Origin: Pullichristensenella excrementipullorum | Lineage (GTDB): Bacteria > Bacillota > Clostridia > Christensenellales > Aristaeellaceae | Direction: 5' to 3' | Assembly (NCBI GenBank): GCA_018713365.1 | Contig: DVOU01000020.1 | Location: forward strand, 124,001 to 188,000 | Length of the DNA stretch: 64,000 nt | Shown here: in pieces, positions 25,485 to 33,579 of the stretch | Position numbering within the stretch: the first letter of the stretch is position 1 | Layout: each line of letters opens with the position of its first letter | Made by a program: the position numbers and the translations under genes | Notes under the pieces: generated by a model | Seen by the model: only the letters and a program-made list of their open reading frames with translations | The model's database searches: none | What the model was told of the DNA's origin: nothing

Positions 25485-26498
25485 CTATTCGTCGTTCCAG
25501 TCCTCGTCGGGTTCAAATTCCATGCCCATCATCTCGCGCACCTTGTCCACCACGCCGTTGGCGTCGAGGCCGTAGTAGGCGTAGAGGTCCTCGGCGTAGC
25601 CGATGGCGGCGAAGGTGTCCTGCAGGCCGTGCTTTTTGAACACGCAGCCCTTGCCGGACTCGGCGATGACGCTGCCCACCGCGTCGCCCAGGCCGCCAAT
25701 GACGTTGTGTTCCTCGATGGTGAGTATGCGCCGCGTGTCGGTGACGGCCTTCAGAATGGCCTCGCGGTCGATGGGCTTGATGGTGTGCATGTTGACCACG
25801 CGCACGGAGAGGCCGTCCGTCTCGGCAAGCACGCGGGCGGCGTTCATCGCCTGCAGCACGGCGATGCCGCAGCAGATGATGGTCAGGTCCGTGCCCTCGC
25901 GCATGGTGATGGCCTTGCCGATCTCGTAGGTGTAGTTGTCGCTCTCGTAGCAGGGCGGCTCGAACCCGCGGCCGATGCGGATGTAGACCGGGCCGGGCGT
26001 GTCCACGCAAGCCTGCACCGCCTTGGAGGTCTCGATGCCGTCCGCCGGGCAGATGACCGTCATGTTGGGGATGGCGCGCATGATGGCGAAGTCCTCGGTG
26101 CAGTGGTGGGTGGTGCCGGCGTGGCCGAAGGAGATGCCGGCGTGGGTGGCGATGATCTTTACCGGTAGGTTCTGGTAGGCGATGTCCGTGCGTATCTGTT
26201 CGCCGGCGCGCATGCAGGCGAAGATGGCCATGGTGGAGGCAAAGGGGATCAGCCCCGCCTTGGCAAGGCCCGCGGCGATACCGAACATGTTCTGCTCGGC
26301 GATGCCCACGTTGTAAAAGCGGTCCGGGAAGGCCTTGGCGAAGTGGACGATGGCCGTGGTCTTGGCAAGGTCGGCGGTGAGGCCGACGATCTTTTCGTTG
26401 TGCTTGCCCAGTTCGGCCAGCGTGCGGCCGTAGATCTCGCGGGAGGTCATGGTCGCCGCATCGTAGGCGTTCCAGTTGGTTCCGGTCACGACTGCCAT
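25485..26498 (-). CDS. Transketolase C-terminal subunit
   Basis: A 337-residue half of a split transketolase containing the pyrimidine-binding and C-terminal domains (TSREIYGRTLAELGKHNEKI, FYNVGIAEQNMFGIAAGLAKAG, then RVVNMHTIKPIDREAI). GIAEQNM carries the glutamate that activates thiamine diphosphate. It is preceded by the N-terminal subunit with a 1-bp gap (TAAT ATG), so both halves are made together. Split transketolases are common in Firmicutes and archaea and often serve a dedicated pathway rather than the general pentose phosphate pathway. Confidence 0.93.
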   Translation of the reverse strand: MAVVTGTNWNAYDAATMTSREIYGRTLAELGKHNEKIVGLTADLAKTTAIVHFAKAFPDRFYNVGIAEQNMFGIAAGLAKAGLIPFASTMAIFACMRAGEQIRTDIAYQNLPVKIIATHAGISFGHAGTTHHCTEDFAIMRAIPNMTVICPADGIETSKAVQACVDTPGPVYIRIGRGFEPPCYESDNYTYEIGKAITMREGTDLTIICCGIAVLQAMNAARVLAETDGLSVRVVNMHTIKPIDREAILKAVTDTRRILTIEEHNVIGGLGDAVGSVIAESGKGCVFKKHGLQDTFAAIGYAEDLYAYYGLDANGVVDKVREMMGMEFEPDEDWNDE

Positions 26499-26499
26499 A

Positions 26500-27333
26500 T
26501 TATCCCTCCTTCAGGATCGAAGCCTTGGCGCGGGCGCACAACTCCGAATCGGCGGACGCGTAGTGGTAGACGACGTTGTTTTCCATGAAGTCCACGCCCT
26601 TGCCCTTGATGGTGTTGGCGAGGATGAGTACGGGCACGTCCGTGGCCGCCCATGCCTTGGCAAGCGCCTCGTCGAGCTGGTCAAAATCGTGGCCGTCCAC
26701 TTCGACGACCTCCCAGCCAAAGGCGCGCCACTTGTCCGCGAACGGCTCCAGCGGCATGACGTCCTCGGTCTCGCCGTCGATCATGAAGCGGTTGCGGTCG
26801 ACGATGCCGATGAGGTTGCCCAGTTTGAAGTGCGGCGCGGACATGGCCGCCTCCCAAATGCTGCCCTCGCAGCACTCGCCGTCGCCCATCAGGCAGACGG
26901 TTTTCCACGGCATCTTGCGCTGGCGCGCGCCCAGGGCCATGCCCACCGCCATGGAAAGGCCGTGGCCGAGGCTGCCCGCCGAGGCGTCGCAGCCGATGAC
27001 CTTGTTGGAATCCGGGTGCATGGCAAAGGGCGAGCCGAAGTGGTTGAAGGTCTTGAGCGTCTCCTCCGGGAAGAAGCCGCGCTTGGCCAAAACGGGGATG
27101 AGTCCCGCCGCCGCGTGGCCCTTGGAGAGTATGAAGCGGTCGCGCTCGTCCCACTGGGGGTCGGCGGGGTTGACGTCCAGATACTTGAAGTAGAGGATGG
27201 TGAGGATGTCGATGATGCTCAAAGAGCCGCCCACGTGCGCGCCGCCGGACCATGCCATGACGTCGATGACCGTCAGGCGCAGCTCGCGGGCGATGTCTTT
27301 CAGTCTCTGTTTTTCCTGAGGGGAGAGGGCCAT
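26500..27333 (-). CDS. Transketolase N-terminal subunit
   Basis: A 277-residue thiamine-diphosphate-binding half. HVGGSLSIIDILTILYF is the typical N-terminal motif and GDGECCEGSIWEAAMSAPHFKLGNLIGIVDRN is the GDG-N cofactor motif (about residues 149-180), where the metal is bound. GGAGG lies eight bases before the ATG. It is the first gene of the six-gene operon and pairs with the C-terminal subunit encoded next. Confidence 0.94.
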   Translation of the reverse strand: MALSPQEKQRLKDIARELRLTVIDVMAWSGGAHVGGSLSIIDILTILYFKYLDVNPADPQWDERDRFILSKGHAAAGLIPVLAKRGFFPEETLKTFNHFGSPFAMHPDSNKVIGCDASAGSLGHGLSMAVGMALGARQRKMPWKTVCLMGDGECCEGSIWEAAMSAPHFKLGNLIGIVDRNRFMIDGETEDVMPLEPFADKWRAFGWEVVEVDGHDFDQLDEALAKAWAATDVPVLILANTIKGKGVDFMENNVVYHYASADSELCARAKASILKEG

Positions 27334-27454
27334 TGCGCATACCTCCTTTTTGCAGGGCGTGCGGCGGAAGGGCGTCGGGATGGGGCAAGCGGCGATATAC
27401 GACGGGAAAGGAAGGGAAGATGCAAAAAGTGGAGAGTTGAACTATCCAGTTCTT

Positions 27455-27483
27455 ATTATATCTTTTACGATGTGGGAGTTCAA
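27455..27483 (-). promoter_or_regulatory. Promoter of the transketolase operon
   Basis: TTGAAC (27478-27483, minus), 17 bp and TATAAT (27455-27460, minus), followed by a leader of about 115 bases before the first ATG. The surrounding DNA is AT-rich. No clear operator was recognised, although this is where the tandem MerR protein would be expected to act. Confidence 0.7.
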
Positions 27484-27548
27484 GCGCATTTTGCACATTT
27501 TTGGAAAATTCGGCAGAATGCTTTATTTTGCGCCATACATTTTGCCCG

Positions 27549-27588
27549 GAAAAGACAAACGGCCGCCCCCACGCGCGTGGGAGCGGCC
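27549..27588 (-). terminator. Terminator after the PAS-domain protein gene
   Basis: On the minus strand GGCCGCTCCCACGCG pairs with CGTGGGGGCGGCC (one G·T or mismatch) and is followed by GTTTGTCTTTTCC. It separates this gene from the transketolase promoter. Confidence 0.8.
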
Positions 27589-27605
27589 CTGGCATGCGCC
27601 GGTGG

Positions 27606-28754
27606 CTATTGTTTTTTGGCGCGATCGGTCTCGAGGCTGTCGATGATGGTGATGACCAGACCCTTGATGCTGTTTTCCGTGGTGCGGTAGGGCGCGATCC
27701 TCAGGGTGTAATACTGGCCGTTGGTGGCCACGACCTCGCGGTCGATGGGGGCGAGGGTCTTGAGGACGGTCTGGGCGTCCTCGACGATCTTCTCATAGGG
27801 GAAGGAGTGGGCGAAGATCTGGATGGAGCGGCCAACATCCTGCTCCATAAGCTGGAACTCGCGGCCGATGTACTCGGTGAACTTGCGGATGTTGAGGTTG
27901 CCATCCACGAAGAGGATGCCGATCATCGTGGAGGAGAGGAAGTTGGACAGGTCGTTGGTCATCATCGTCAACTCATCGACCTTCTGCTGGTACTCGGTGT
28001 TGACGGTGTAGAGTTCCTCGTTGACGGACTGCAATTCCTCGTTGGAGCTTTGCAGTTCTTCATTGGCGGTGAGCAGTTCCTCGTTGGCGGCCTGCAATTC
28101 CTCGTTGACGGTCTCCAATTCGCCGATGGTCTTGCGCAGGTCTTCCTGCGATTCCTGCAGTTCCTGCTCAAGGTCGGTGATGCGGCGGGCGGCGGTGGTG
28201 TCGATGTCGTACTTTTCGCGCACGCCCTCGTCGATATAGCTGCGCAGCATTTGCGGGGAGAACGATCCCGAGGCAGCGCGGAAGAAGGTCGGCTCCGTGC
28301 CCGGCATGGTGTAAATGTAGAAGCGGCGGTTGGCATCCTTGTGCGCCATCTCCAGAGCGTAATCCGCCTTGCGGAAGATGGCCTTGAACACATCGTCGTA
28401 AGCGCGGAAGACGTAGACGCCCACATAGCTCTCGATAGACTCCGCCGGGGTCTGCTCGTTGGCAAACCACAGGGCTTCGCTCAATGTGGCCGCCTTTTCC
28501 CAGACGACGCTGCCGGTGAGGTTGCCGGTGAGGAAGGCGGCGAAGCGGTTCTCGCCCAGATAGCCGACGATGTCCGTGATGCGGAAAAAGCGGGAAAGCA
28601 GGCTGGCGGCGCGCTCGGCGCTTTCCGTCATGTCCAGCGCCCTGCCCGCTTCGCGGCTTTCGACGCTGAGCAAAAAAAGCGCGCAGACATCCCGGGGGCC
28701 AAGCGTTTGCATGCGGGCCTCGATGTCGCGCATCAGTTCCTGATAATTTTGCAT
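27606..28754 (-). CDS. Signalling protein: degenerate GGDEF domain, long coiled coil, PAS domain
   Basis: A 382-residue cytoplasmic protein. Residues about 15-160 look like a diguanylate-cyclase fold but with VGYLGENRFAAFL where the active GGDEF motif should be, so it should not make cyclic di-GMP. Residues about 190-265 form a heptad coiled coil with the NEELQ repeats (ELQAANEELLTANEELQSSN) known from CheB-CheR-PAS fusion proteins. A PAS domain (PAS_10-like, IGILFVDGNLNIRKFTEYIG) ends the protein. No output domain is present, so it may act as a sensor or adaptor for a partner. The start follows a nine-G tract. Confidence 0.8.
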   Translation of the reverse strand: MQNYQELMRDIEARMQTLGPRDVCALFLLSVESREAGRALDMTESAERAASLLSRFFRITDIVGYLGENRFAAFLTGNLTGSVVWEKAATLSEALWFANEQTPAESIESYVGVYVFRAYDDVFKAIFRKADYALEMAHKDANRRFYIYTMPGTEPTFFRAASGSFSPQMLRSYIDEGVREKYDIDTTAARRITDLEQELQESQEDLRKTIGELETVNEELQAANEELLTANEELQSSNEELQSVNEELYTVNTEYQQKVDELTMMTNDLSNFLSSTMIGILFVDGNLNIRKFTEYIGREFQLMEQDVGRSIQIFAHSFPYEKIVEDAQTVLKTLAPIDREVVATNGQYYTLRIAPYRTTENSIKGLVITIIDSLETDRAKKQ

Positions 28755-28762
28755 AAAATGTA

Positions 28763-28771
28763 CCCCCCCCC
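28763..28771. repeat. Nine-base C/G homopolymer in the ribosome-binding region
   Basis: Nine cytidines on the plus strand read as nine guanines on the message, eight bases before the ATG of the PAS-domain protein. It appears to serve as its ribosome-binding site. Homopolymers of this length are slippage-prone, so length changes could alter spacing and expression. Confidence 0.6.
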
Positions 28772-28906
28772 GCAAAATTTTAACATTTCCGGGGAGAGCC
28801 TTACGCCATGTCCCTTCGCCCGCGCGAGGCGCCTCCGCCTTGCGCATATGCCGGTGCAAAGGAGCGTGCGCGCGGGGCATAGATAGCTTTTTTATGATAC
28901 TTACCT

Positions 28907-28935
28907 ATTATAACACACGGGGTGCGCCGGTGCAA
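28907..28935 (-). promoter_or_regulatory. Promoter of the PAS-domain protein gene
   Basis: TTGCAC (28930-28935, minus), 17 bp and TATAAT (28907-28912, minus) with an extended -10 (TGTTATAAT). It leaves a leader of about 145 bases in which CGCGCGGGC can pair with GCCCCGCGCG over a distance of about 45 bases. I found no match to a known cyclic di-GMP riboswitch. Confidence 0.7.
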
Positions 28936-29045
28936 GGGGCGCGCTGTATTTTTGATGCGTAAAATACAGTTTACCTCTCCCGGCAGCGCGCCACGGCACA
29001 TTCAGGATTTCACCGTAGTTTCACAAAAAATCGGCAGAAAATTGC

Positions 29046-29096
29046 ATGACAACGCCACAGACGCGCGCTAGAATATTGTTTGCTTCCGAACAATAT
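29046..29096 (+). promoter_or_regulatory. MarR promoter with an inverted-repeat operator over the -10
   Basis: ATGACA (29046-29051), 17 bp and TAGAAT (29069-29074) form the promoter. ATATTGTT (29073-29080) and AACAATAT (29089-29096) form a perfect 8-bp inverted repeat with an 8-bp spacer, just downstream of and touching the -10. This is the size and place expected for a MarR operator, giving autorepression and co-control of the exporter. Confidence 0.75.
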
Positions 29097-29126
29097 CCCC
29101 CATGGGCACGGAAGGGAGGAAACGGC

Positions 29127-29552
29127 GTGGAAAAGGACTTTGGCGGCTGGATCAGCCTGCTGTTCCACAAGCTGCGCAAGCGCGTCAACGCGGAGGTGCA
29201 GACGCTGGGACTGACGGGCATCCAGAGCCACGCGCTGCACTACATACTGGTCAAGAGCGAGGAAGGGCCGGTGTATCAGCGCGACGTGGAGGGTGTGTTT
29301 GGCGTCAGCCGCTCCACGGTGACGGGCATGCTCCAGCAGATGGAGCGCGACGGTCTGATCCGCCGCGACAGCGTGGAAGGCGACGGGCGGCTGAAGTGCC
29401 TCATCCCCACACAGAAGGCCATCGAAATGGACGAGCGGGTGCGGGAATGCCTGCGGCGGGTGAACGAGAGCCTGACGCAGGGGCTGACGCCCTCGCAGCT
29501 CGACGCCTTCAAAGAGGTTGCCGCGCAAATGGCGGCCAATCTGGACGAGTGA
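29127..29552 (+). CDS. MarR-family transcriptional regulator
   Basis: A 141-residue winged-helix regulator. The recognition region is VYQRDVEGVFGVSRSTVTGMLQQMERDGLI with the wing RRDSVEGDGRLKCLIPTQKA. The GTG start at 29127 is preferred because GGGAGGAAACGGC precedes it; longer in-frame versions would start inside the promoter. It lies directly upstream of a two-gene multidrug-type exporter and has an inverted-repeat operator in its own promoter, so it probably responds to a compound exported by that pump. Confidence 0.92.
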   Translation: MEKDFGGWISLLFHKLRKRVNAEVQTLGLTGIQSHALHYILVKSEEGPVYQRDVEGVFGVSRSTVTGMLQQMERDGLIRRDSVEGDGRLKCLIPTQKAIEMDERVRECLRRVNESLTQGLTPSQLDAFKEVAAQMAANLDE

Positions 29553-29838
29553 ACGCCCGTTCCCTTGACGGGCACGGCGCATGTGCGCCCCCAGGATGTT
29601 GACAAAGTCAACAGACTGGCAGAGCGATGAGAAAGCCTGCAAGCCAAGGAAGACAACTTGCATCCAAGGGAGCTTACATAGACGTAAGTGACCGCAGGAT
29701 GCACGTTGGCTGACGCAGGAAGCAAAAATCGCCTCTGATTTCTGTTTTATCAGAGCGATTTTTGCGGTTGTGGGCTTTATCAGCGCTCTGAGGGCGCATG
29801 TGCGCCCAAAGGACACGATCGAAGGAGGAAAGTCTCAC
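29553..29838 (+). other. Structured leader between MarR gene and exporter genes
   Basis: No gene fits here. The stretch holds a small GTTGAC/GTCAAC hairpin, two copies of GGCGCATGTGCGCCC (29576-29590 and 29793-29807, each itself a hairpin), and a strong symmetric hairpin at 29724-29763 with an A-run before and a T-run after it, which would terminate transcription on either strand. It could be an attenuator controlling the exporter, or an inserted intergenic repeat element. Confidence 0.6.
29724..29763 (+). terminator. Attenuator-like hairpin in the exporter leader
   Basis: AAAAATCGC-TCTGAT pairs with ATCAGA-GCGATTTTT (15 pairs, one bulged C), ending in TTTTT. As it stands between the MarR stop and the exporter start, read-through past it would set exporter levels. 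Confidence 0.65.
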
Positions 29839-31584
29839 ATGGTTAGGACCCTTGCTCGCAGCATCCGCGAGTTCAAGAAGCCGGCGATCATCACGCCGCT
29901 GCTGGTCACGGTGGAGGTCATTCTCGAATGTATCATCCCCTTCACCATCGCCAAACTGGTCAACGAGATGCAGGCGGGATGCGGCATGGACGTCATCATC
30001 CGCTATGGCGTGCAATTGATCGTCATGGCCATATTGTCGCTGGTGTTCGGCGTGGCCGCCGGCAACACCTGCGCCACGGCCTCCACGGGCTTTGCCCGCA
30101 ACCTGCGGCAGGACATGTTCTACCGCATACAGGATTATTCCTTTGAGAACATCGACAAGTTCTCCGTCTCCAGCCTGGTGACGCGCATGACCACGGACAT
30201 CTTCAACGTGCAGATGTCGTTCATGATGATCATCCGCGTGGCCATCCGCGGGCCTTTGATGCTGATCTTCTCCTTCATCATGGGCTTTGTCATGGGCGGA
30301 CGGCTGGCGCTGATCTTCCTGGTGACCATCCCGCTTCTGACCTTTGGCCTCATCATGGTCATCCGCAAGGCCATGCCCATCTTCCGCCGCGTGTTCCGCA
30401 AGTACGACGCGCTCAACGATTCGGTGCAGGAAAACGTGCAGGCCATGCGCGTGGTCAAGAGCTACGTGCGCGAGGACTATGAAAAGCAGAAGTTCGCCGC
30501 CGCCGCGGAGGACGTGTGCAAGGACTTCACCCGCGCCGAGCGCATCATGGCTTTCAACAACCCGATGATGCAGTTCTGCGTCTACGCCGGCATGGTGTTC
30601 GTTCTGACCTTCGGCTCCTACGCGGTCATCAGCAGCCGCGGTCTGGAAGTGGCCGTGGGCCAGATGTCCGGCATCGTTACCTACAGTTTCCAGATCCTCA
30701 TGAGCCTGATGATGCTCTCGATGGTGTTCGTGATGATCACCATGTCGCTGGAATCCATGGAGCGCATCGTCGAGGTACTCAACGAAAAGAGCAACCTCGT
30801 CAGCCCTGAAAACGCCATCACCGAGGTCAGGGACGGCTCCATCGACTTTGACGACGTGAGTTTCAAGTACTCCAAAAAGGCCGAGCGCATGGCGCTTTCG
30901 GACGTGGATCTGCACATACGCTCCGGCGAGGTCATCGGCATCCTCGGCGGCACGGGCTCGTCCAAATCGACGCTGGTGCAGCTCATCCCCCGCCTGTACG
31001 ACGTGACCGAGGGCGACGTCAAGGTCGGCGGCGTGGACGTGCGCAAGTACGATCTGGAGGCGCTGCGCAACAGCGTGGCCATGGTGCTGCAAAAGAACGT
31101 CCTCTTCTCCGGCACGATCAAGGACAACCTGCGCTGGGGCAACCCCAACGCCACCGATGAAGAGATGCTCGAGGCCTGCAAGCTGGCGCAGGCGGATGAG
31201 TTCATCCAGCAGTTCCCGGACAAGTACGACACCTGGATCGAGCAGGGCGGCGCCAACGTCTCCGGCGGACAGAAGCAGCGCCTGTGCATCGCCCGCGCGC
31301 TACTCAAAAAGCCGAAGATCCTCATCCTCGACGACTCCACCAGCGCCGTGGACACGCGCACGGACGCGCTCATCCGCGAGGGTTTCCGCGAGTTCATCCC
31401 CGAGACGACCAAGATCATCATCGCCCAGCGCGTCGCCTCCGTGCAGGATGCCGACCGCATCGTGGTCATGGACGGCGGCCGCATCAGCGCCATTGGCACG
31501 CACGAGGAACTGCTCAAGAGCAGCGATATTTACCGCGAAGTCTATACGACCCAGAACAAGGCAGGTGATCAGGATGCAGAATAA
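29839..31584 (+). CDS. Heterodimeric ABC exporter subunit with degenerate ATPase site (BmrC-like)
   Basis: A 581-residue half-transporter: six membrane helices in residues 1-310, then an ATPase domain. Walker A reads GGTGSSKST, the signature VSGGQKQRL, and Walker B ILILDDST, where the usual catalytic glutamate is aspartate. This pattern marks the degenerate partner of an asymmetric exporter. AAGGAGG lies ten bases before the ATG. It overlaps the second subunit gene by eleven bases. Probable role: drug, peptide or lipid export under control of the MarR protein. Confidence 0.93.
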   Translation: MVRTLARSIREFKKPAIITPLLVTVEVILECIIPFTIAKLVNEMQAGCGMDVIIRYGVQLIVMAILSLVFGVAAGNTCATASTGFARNLRQDMFYRIQDYSFENIDKFSVSSLVTRMTTDIFNVQMSFMMIIRVAIRGPLMLIFSFIMGFVMGGRLALIFLVTIPLLTFGLIMVIRKAMPIFRRVFRKYDALNDSVQENVQAMRVVKSYVREDYEKQKFAAAAEDVCKDFTRAERIMAFNNPMMQFCVYAGMVFVLTFGSYAVISSRGLEVAVGQMSGIVTYSFQILMSLMMLSMVFVMITMSLESMERIVEVLNEKSNLVSPENAITEVRDGSIDFDDVSFKYSKKAERMALSDVDLHIRSGEVIGILGGTGSSKSTLVQLIPRLYDVTEGDVKVGGVDVRKYDLEALRNSVAMVLQKNVLFSGTIKDNLRWGNPNATDEEMLEACKLAQADEFIQQFPDKYDTWIEQGGANVSGGQKQRLCIARALLKKPKILILDDSTSAVDTRTDALIREGFREFIPETTKIIIAQRVASVQDADRIVVMDGGRISAIGTHEELLKSSDIYREVYTTQNKAGDQDAE

Positions 31585-33511
31585 GGAAAAGGCCGCTTCC
31601 CAGCCGCGCAAGACCACGGCCCGCGGCCAGCGCGCGCCCAAGGGCGTTCTGCGCCGCCTGTTGCGCACGCTGTTTGAGTTCTATCCCGTGCTTCTGCCGG
31701 TGACGCTGGTGTGTATACTCATCAACGCCATCGTCAGCGCCACGCCGGCCATTTTCATGCAGAACATCATCGCCATCGTCGACGATACCTACAAGAGCGG
31801 CGACTGGGCCTCCGTTTCCGGCAAGATCTTTGGCTTTGTCGCCATTCTGGTGACCATGTACGTGGTCAGCCTCATCGCCGGCTTCCTCTATACGCAGATG
31901 ATGGCCATCATCACGCAGGGTTCCCTGAAGAAGATGCGTGAAAAGATGTTCGACCACATGCAGGATCTGCCCATCCGCTACTTCGACACCAACGGCCGCG
32001 GCGACATCATGAGCTATTACACCAACGATGTCGACACCCTGCGCCAGATGATCAGCCAGAGCCTGCCGCAGATGCTCATCTCCGGCGTGACGCTTCTGAC
32101 CATCTTCTGCATCATGATGTATTACAGCGTCATCCTCGGCCTGATCGTGGTGGCAGGCGTGGTGTGCATGACCTTCGCGGCGCGCTACATCACCAGCCAT
32201 TCCTCCAAGTACTTTTTGCGCCAGCAGGTGACGCTGGCCAAGGCCGAGGCCTTCATGGAAGAGATGATGACCGGCCAGAAGGTGGTCAAGGTCTTCTGCC
32301 ATGAGGACGGGGCCAAGGAGGGCTTTGACAAGGTCAACGGCGAGATCTTCTACAACGCCCGCAACGGCAACCGCTTCGCCAACGTGCTGATGCCGCTGCT
32401 GGGCAACATCGGCAACGTCATGTACGTCATCGTGGCGCTGGTCGGCGGCGCGCTGATGCTGACGGACATCCCCAACATCAGCATCTCCGGCATGGCCTTT
32501 GGCATCAGCATCGTCGTGCCCTTCCTCAACATGACCAAACAGTTCGCCGGCGCCATCGGCCAGGTGTCCAACCAGGTGAACATGGTCATCATGGGTCTGG
32601 CGGGCGCGCACCGCCTCTTCGCCCTGCTGGACGAACAGCCGGAGACGGACGAGGGCTATGTGACGCTGGTCAACGCCCGCGAGAAGGAAGACGGCACCAT
32701 TGAGGAGTGCAGCGAGCGCACCGGCATGTGGGCGTGGAAGCATCCCCACCACGACGGCACGCTCACCTACACCCGCCTGATGGGCGACGTGCGCTTCTTC
32801 GACGTCAACTTCGGCTACACGCCGGAAAAGACGGTGTTGCACAACATCTCCCTCTACGCCAAGCCCGGCCAGAAGCTGGCCTTCGTCGGCTCCACCGGCG
32901 CGGGCAAGACCACCATCACCAACCTCATCAACCGCTTCTACGACATCAACGACGGCAAGATCCGCTACGACGGCATCAACATCAACAAGATCAAGAAGGC
33001 CGATCTGCGCCACTCGCTGGGTATCGTCTTGCAGGACACCAACCTCTTCACCGGCACGGTGATGGAGAACATCCGCTACGGCAAGCTGGACGCCACGGAC
33101 GAGGAGTGCGTCGCCGCCGCCAAACTTGCCGGTGCGGACGACTTCATCCGCCGCCTGCCCGAGGGCTACGACACCAGGTTGCAGGGCAACGGCGCCAACC
33201 TCAGTCAGGGCCAGCGGCAGCTGCTTGCCATCGCCCGCGCCGCCGTGGCCGACCCGCCGGTGATGATCCTCGACGAGGCGACAAGTTCCATCGACACGCG
33301 CACCGAGGCCATCGTGCAGCGCGGCATGGACGCCCTGATGCAGGGCCGCACCGTGTTCGTCATCGCCCACCGGCTTTCCACCGTGCGCAACTCCAACGCC
33401 ATCATGGTGCTGGACCACGGCCGCATCATCGAGCGCGGCACGCACGACGACCTGCTCAAGCTCAAGGGCACCTACTATCAGCTCTACACCGGCGCGCTCG
33501 AGCTGGACTGA
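31574..33511 (+). CDS. Heterodimeric ABC exporter subunit with consensus ATPase site (BmrD-like)
   Basis: A 645-residue half-transporter with an N-terminal basic extension (about 30 residues), six membrane helices, an inserted segment of about 60 residues before the ATPase domain (EKEDGTIEECSERTGMWAW and surroundings), Walker A STGAGKTT, signature LSQGQRQLL and Walker B VMILDEATSSID with the catalytic glutamate. The insert and the long N-terminus match BmrD/YheH relatives. The ATG overlaps the previous gene by eleven bases and has only a weak ribosome-binding site, consistent with coupled translation. Confidence 0.93.
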   Translation: MQNKEKAASQPRKTTARGQRAPKGVLRRLLRTLFEFYPVLLPVTLVCILINAIVSATPAIFMQNIIAIVDDTYKSGDWASVSGKIFGFVAILVTMYVVSLIAGFLYTQMMAIITQGSLKKMREKMFDHMQDLPIRYFDTNGRGDIMSYYTNDVDTLRQMISQSLPQMLISGVTLLTIFCIMMYYSVILGLIVVAGVVCMTFAARYITSHSSKYFLRQQVTLAKAEAFMEEMMTGQKVVKVFCHEDGAKEGFDKVNGEIFYNARNGNRFANVLMPLLGNIGNVMYVIVALVGGALMLTDIPNISISGMAFGISIVVPFLNMTKQFAGAIGQVSNQVNMVIMGLAGAHRLFALLDEQPETDEGYVTLVNAREKEDGTIEECSERTGMWAWKHPHHDGTLTYTRLMGDVRFFDVNFGYTPEKTVLHNISLYAKPGQKLAFVGSTGAGKTTITNLINRFYDINDGKIRYDGININKIKKADLRHSLGIVLQDTNLFTGTVMENIRYGKLDATDEECVAAAKLAGADDFIRRLPEGYDTRLQGNGANLSQGQRQLLAIARAAVADPPVMILDEATSSIDTRTEAIVQRGMDALMQGRTVFVIAHRLSTVRNSNAIMVLDHGRIIERGTHDDLLKLKGTYYQLYTGALELD

Positions 33512-33526
33512 GCGCAAAAACGGCAA

Positions 33527-33565
33527 GCCTCCCACCGCATGGACGCGGCGGGAGGCTCTTTGCGT
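33527..33565 (+). terminator. Bidirectional terminator between exporter and DUF45 genes
   Basis: GCCTCCCACCGC (33527-33538) pairs with GCGGCGGGAGGC (33545-33556) with one mismatch. TCTTTGCGTTTT follows on the plus strand and GTTTTTGCGC on the minus strand, so it can stop both converging transcripts. Confidence 0.85.
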
Positions 33566-33579
33566 TTTGGGGATCGGGG

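Noticed and set aside
20918..27333. Sulfoquinovose transketolase (sulfo-TK) pathway
   Set aside because: Split transketolase is present, but the isomerases and transporters expected for that pathway are absent and the SCP2-like protein does not belong to it.
28755..28900. Cyclic-di-GMP riboswitch before the GGDEF-like protein
   Set aside because: The leader is structured but lacks the conserved bases of the known cyclic-di-GMP aptamers.
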